From the NCBI GenBank assembly GCA_030835125.1, contig JAUQWM010000032.1, positions 92,410-156,409 on the forward strand: DNA of 64,000 bases. Reading direction: 5' to 3'. Made by a program: the position numbers and the translations under genes. Positions 61,848 to 64,000 of the stretch are shown piece after piece. Source of the DNA: Gemmatimonadaceae bacterium. GTDB taxonomy: Bacteria > Gemmatimonadota > Gemmatimonadetes > Gemmatimonadales > Gemmatimonadaceae. The notes beneath the pieces are model-generated. The model worked only from the letters and a program-made list of their open reading frames with translations. It was not told where the DNA came from and searched no databases. Every line of letters starts with the position of its first letter. The stretch's first letter is position 1.

Positions 61848-62638
61848 TCCTCCTCGACACAGGACTGGCGGAGGGTCCACCCACCCCGCTCCGCCGCGGC
61901 GACGACCTCGGGATGCTCGCTGTCGAGGATCCCGGCGACGATGGCGATCCCCCCGGGCGGCAGCGCCGCCGCCATGACCGGCAGCAGCGGCACGATCACC
62001 GATGAGATGATGTTCGCGACCACGAGGTCCACCGGCGCGACGAGCGGCAGCAGCACCTCGGCGTCACCTTCGAGCGGGTGCACCACGCCGCCGACGTCGT
62101 TGCGCGCGATGTTCTCGCGGGCATTGCCCTGCGCCTCCGGGTCGTTCTCGATGGCCCAGGCGCGGGCTGCACCCAGGCGAGCCGCGGCGATCGAGAGCAC
62201 GCCACTGCCGGAGCCGAGGTCGGCGACCGTCATGCCGGGTCGTACGGCATCCTCGAGCAGGCGGGTGGCGCCACGCGTCGAGGCGTGGTCGCCGGTACCG
62301 AAGGCCATGCCCGGTTCGATGACGACCGTGGAGCGCGGGTCCAGCCCGCCGGCCAGCCAGGGCGGCGCGATGGTGAGCCTCCCGGTCGTGACCACCCGCG
62401 CGTGGTCGCGCCAGGCCGTGGCCCAGTCCACCGGCGGCGCGACACCCACTTCGCACGTCGCCCCGGGATCCGCCGCCACCGCGGCCGCGGCCGCGGCGCG
62501 CGCGCCGGCCTCGTCGGGAAAGCTCGTGACGAGCGCGGTGCCGTCCTCGTGCACGCCCTGCGCCCCGGCCGCGAACAGCGCGGCCATGGCCTCCTCGCGA
62601 CGGGCCGCCGACGCGACGCGCAGGCTGTACCAGGTCAC
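61817..62638 (-). CDS. prmA: Ribosomal protein L11 methyltransferase
   Basis: 273 residues. FGTGDHASTRG and DLGSGSGVLSIAA form the SAM-binding part, with VVANIISSV as the NPPY-like catalytic segment. It trimethylates L11. The ATG overlaps the dnaJ stop by 4 nt (ATGA). Confidence 0.95.
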   Translation of the reverse strand: MTWYSLRVASAARREEAMAALFAAGAQGVHEDGTALVTSFPDEAGARAAAAAAVAADPGATCEVGVAPPVDWATAWRDHARVVTTGRLTIAPPWLAGGLDPRSTVVIEPGMAFGTGDHASTRGATRLLEDAVRPGMTVADLGSGSGVLSIAAARLGAARAWAIENDPEAQGNARENIARNDVGGVVHPLEGDAEVLLPLVAPVDLVVANIISSVIVPLLPVMAAALPPGGIAIVAGILDSEHPEVVAAAERGGWTLRQSCVEEEWWSAQLQRR

Positions 62639-63783
62639 GCGCCGAGGGCTTCCCGCATCCGCGTCCAGAAGCCCTTCTCCCGCGCATGCTGCGGGGGCGT
62701 CGCGATCTCGCCCAGCCGCTTGAGCAACTGGCGCTCCTCGTCAGGCATCGCGTCGACGTCGGGAGTCCACACCTGCACCCGCACGTGCAGGTCCCCGGAA
62801 CCGCTCCCGTTCACGCGCGGAAGCCCGCGCCCCCGCAGGTGCAGCACCTGGCCGCTCGCCGTCCCCGGGGACACGCGCATGCTCACCGTGCCCGTCACGG
62901 TCGGCACCGTGACGTCGGCGCCGAAGACGAGCTGCGGGAACGTCACCAGCACCTCGCAGTAGAGATCCTCCCCGTCACGCTCGAACCGCGGGTCCTCCTT
63001 CACGTCGAACACCACGAGGATGTCGCCGCGCGGACCGCCGCGCGCGCCGGCGTTCCCGACGCCGCGCAGCGTCATGTACTGTCCCGTGGCCACGCCGGCC
63101 GGGATCTGGACGGGCACGGTGTGCTCGCCTCGCATCCGGCCCTCGCCGCGGCACTTCTTGCACGGCGACGCAATCACCTGACCCTCGCCATGGCAGGTGG
63201 GGCACGGCATCACGCTGACGAACTGCCCGAAGAACGAGCGCTGCGCGCGGCGCACCTCGCCCGAGCCGCTGCAGGTCGTGCAGCGCTGGGGCCGCGTGCC
63301 CGGCTCCATCCCGGCCCCGTCGCACTTGTCGCACGGGTCCAGCAGCTTGAGCGTGAAGGTCTTCTGCGTGCCTGACGCGACTTCGGCGAGGGTCAGCTCG
63401 ACCGTGATCTTCACGTCCTGCCCGGGACGCGGCCCCGACTGTCGCTGCTGCTGTCCCCCGAACAGGTCCCCCAGGTTGGAGAAGCCGCCGAAGTCGCGCA
63501 TGAAGATGTTCAGCGCCTCCGACAGGTCCACGTGATGGAACCCGCCGGCCCCCGCCCCGCCGCCCTGCAGGCCCGCCTCGCCGTACCGGTCGTAGACCGC
63601 GCGCTTGTTGGGGTCGCGGAGGACGTCGTACGCCTCGGTGAGGGCCTTGAAGCGCTCCTCGGACTCCGCGGAGCCCTGGTTCCGGTCGGGATGCCACTGC
63701 ATCGCCAGCTTGCGATACGCCTTCTTGATCTCGTCATCCGAGGCGCCACGCGCCACCCCGAGGACGTCGTAGAAATCGGCCAT
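62635..63783 (-). CDS. dnaJ: Chaperone DnaJ (Hsp40, type I)
   Basis: 382 residues, full length. The J domain has the HPD motif (MQWHPDRNQ); a Gly/Phe region follows; the four zinc repeats are CDKCDGAG, CTTCSGSG, CPTCHGEG and CKKCRGEG. It delivers substrates to DnaK. It is directly downstream of hrcA (9-bp gap); grpE or dnaK, if nearby, lie beyond the window end. Confidence 0.98.
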   Translation of the reverse strand: MADFYDVLGVARGASDDEIKKAYRKLAMQWHPDRNQGSAESEERFKALTEAYDVLRDPNKRAVYDRYGEAGLQGGGAGAGGFHHVDLSEALNIFMRDFGGFSNLGDLFGGQQQRQSGPRPGQDVKITVELTLAEVASGTQKTFTLKLLDPCDKCDGAGMEPGTRPQRCTTCSGSGEVRRAQRSFFGQFVSVMPCPTCHGEGQVIASPCKKCRGEGRMRGEHTVPVQIPAGVATGQYMTLRGVGNAGARGGPRGDILVVFDVKEDPRFERDGEDLYCEVLVTFPQLVFGADVTVPTVTGTVSMRVSPGTASGQVLHLRGRGLPRVNGSGSGDLHVRVQVWTPDVDAMPDEERQLLKRLGEIATPPQHAREKGFWTRMREALGA

Positions 63784-63792
63784 GGTGTCAGG

Positions 63793-64000
63793 TCAGTCGA
63801 GCAGGTCGGAAACGAGCAGGGAGGTGTGCCTGACGAGCGCGACCACCTTCTCGTAAGGCATCCGGGTCGGGCCGATCACGCCGATCACGCCCGACAGCGC
63901 GCCGGTCCGGTACGCGGCCGTGACGACGGTGAGGCGGTCGAGCCGCGGGTCCCCGTGCTCGGCACCGATGGTGATGCTGATGCCAGGGGCGGTGCTCCGC
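63793..64000 (-). CDS. hrcA: Heat-inducible transcription repressor HrcA (partial, C-terminus only)
   Basis: The window ends inside the gene; about 68 C-terminal residues are seen. The sequence GVIGVIGPTRMPYEKVVALV followed by LLVSDLLD is the HrcA C-terminal block. HrcA represses groESL and dnaK operons through the CIRCE operator; no CIRCE element was seen in the visible part. It is followed by dnaJ in the same direction. Confidence 0.9.
   Translation of the reverse strand, partial: RSTAPGISITIGAEHGDPRLDRLTVVTAAYRTGALSGVIGVIGPTRMPYEKVVALVRHTSLLVSDLLD

Noticed and set aside
63784..64000. CIRCE element at hrcA
   Set aside because: No TTAGCACTC-N9-GAGTGCTAA sequence seen; the hrcA 5' end lies outside the window.

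Overview
This window is about 64 kb of high-GC, gene-dense bacterial chromosome. The best guess is a member of Gemmatimonadota (Gemmatimonadaceae-like). That guess rests on GC content, the housekeeping gene order, Tat-exported TldD/DUF4159-type proteins and many secreted proteins ending ...AQ; no rRNA or marker phylogeny was available, so it is inference. I see no phage, insertion sequence, integrase or CRISPR array. It looks like core chromosome with small accessory islands.

Layout. 1-4.0 kb: a degenerate [FeFe]-hydrogenase-like protein, a secreted AbgB-like M20 peptidase, a membrane-anchored GNAT protein, and tRNA-Leu(TAA) and tRNA-Gly(GCC). 4.0-7.6 kb: a divergent pair, a glycosidase-like protein and a secreted protein. 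7.7-17.2 kb: a minus-strand housekeeping run (rny-folD-xseA-xseB-ispA, then dxs-nadK-recN) joined by overlapping stop/start codons. 17.5-20.6 kb: a large beta-helix lipoprotein. 20.8-25.8 kb: plus-strand accessory genes (Tat DsrE-like protein, phosphoribosyltransferase plus erythromycin-esterase pair, small membrane protein plus DUF4159 pair) with one secreted DUF1080-like gene opposite. 25.8-29.0 kb: a TldD/TldE-like pair, both with Gly-rich inserts. 29.0-36.1 kb: a five-gene MoxR/DUF58/Bat membrane cluster. 36.2-41.1 kb: YajQ, an AraC regulator, a secreted MBL hydrolase and a membrane Ser/Thr kinase. 41.1-46.5 kb: the classical infC-rpmI-rplT-pheS-pheT-zapA run with an AUU-started infC behind an apparent attenuator. 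46.8-49.5 kb: an MBL hydrolase, a DEDDh exonuclease, and rex with a perfect Rex box over its own 5' end. 49.5-56.5 kb: rsmA, a SpoIIE/anti-sigma/STAS partner-switching module, coaD, rsmD, recJ and a zinc-ribbon protein. 56.5-64 kb: dnaG-mutS2-HIT-rsmE-prmA-dnaJ-hrcA (hrcA cut by the window end).

The most unusual signal is not a gene. Many intergenic gaps outside tight operons carry arrays of 7-bp repeats, often as two inverted arms, each array with its own or a shared heptamer (for example ACTCTGC, GGGTCGA, AGGCATC, CTCCCAT, GATTCGT, TTGCGCT, GAGGTCC). They abut stop codons, sit between the two tRNAs, and replace the leader of dxs. A second genome-scale signal is a recurring CCTRACG-type motif inside genes, which forces the rare codons TTA, ATA, AGG and CCT in this high-GC sequence.
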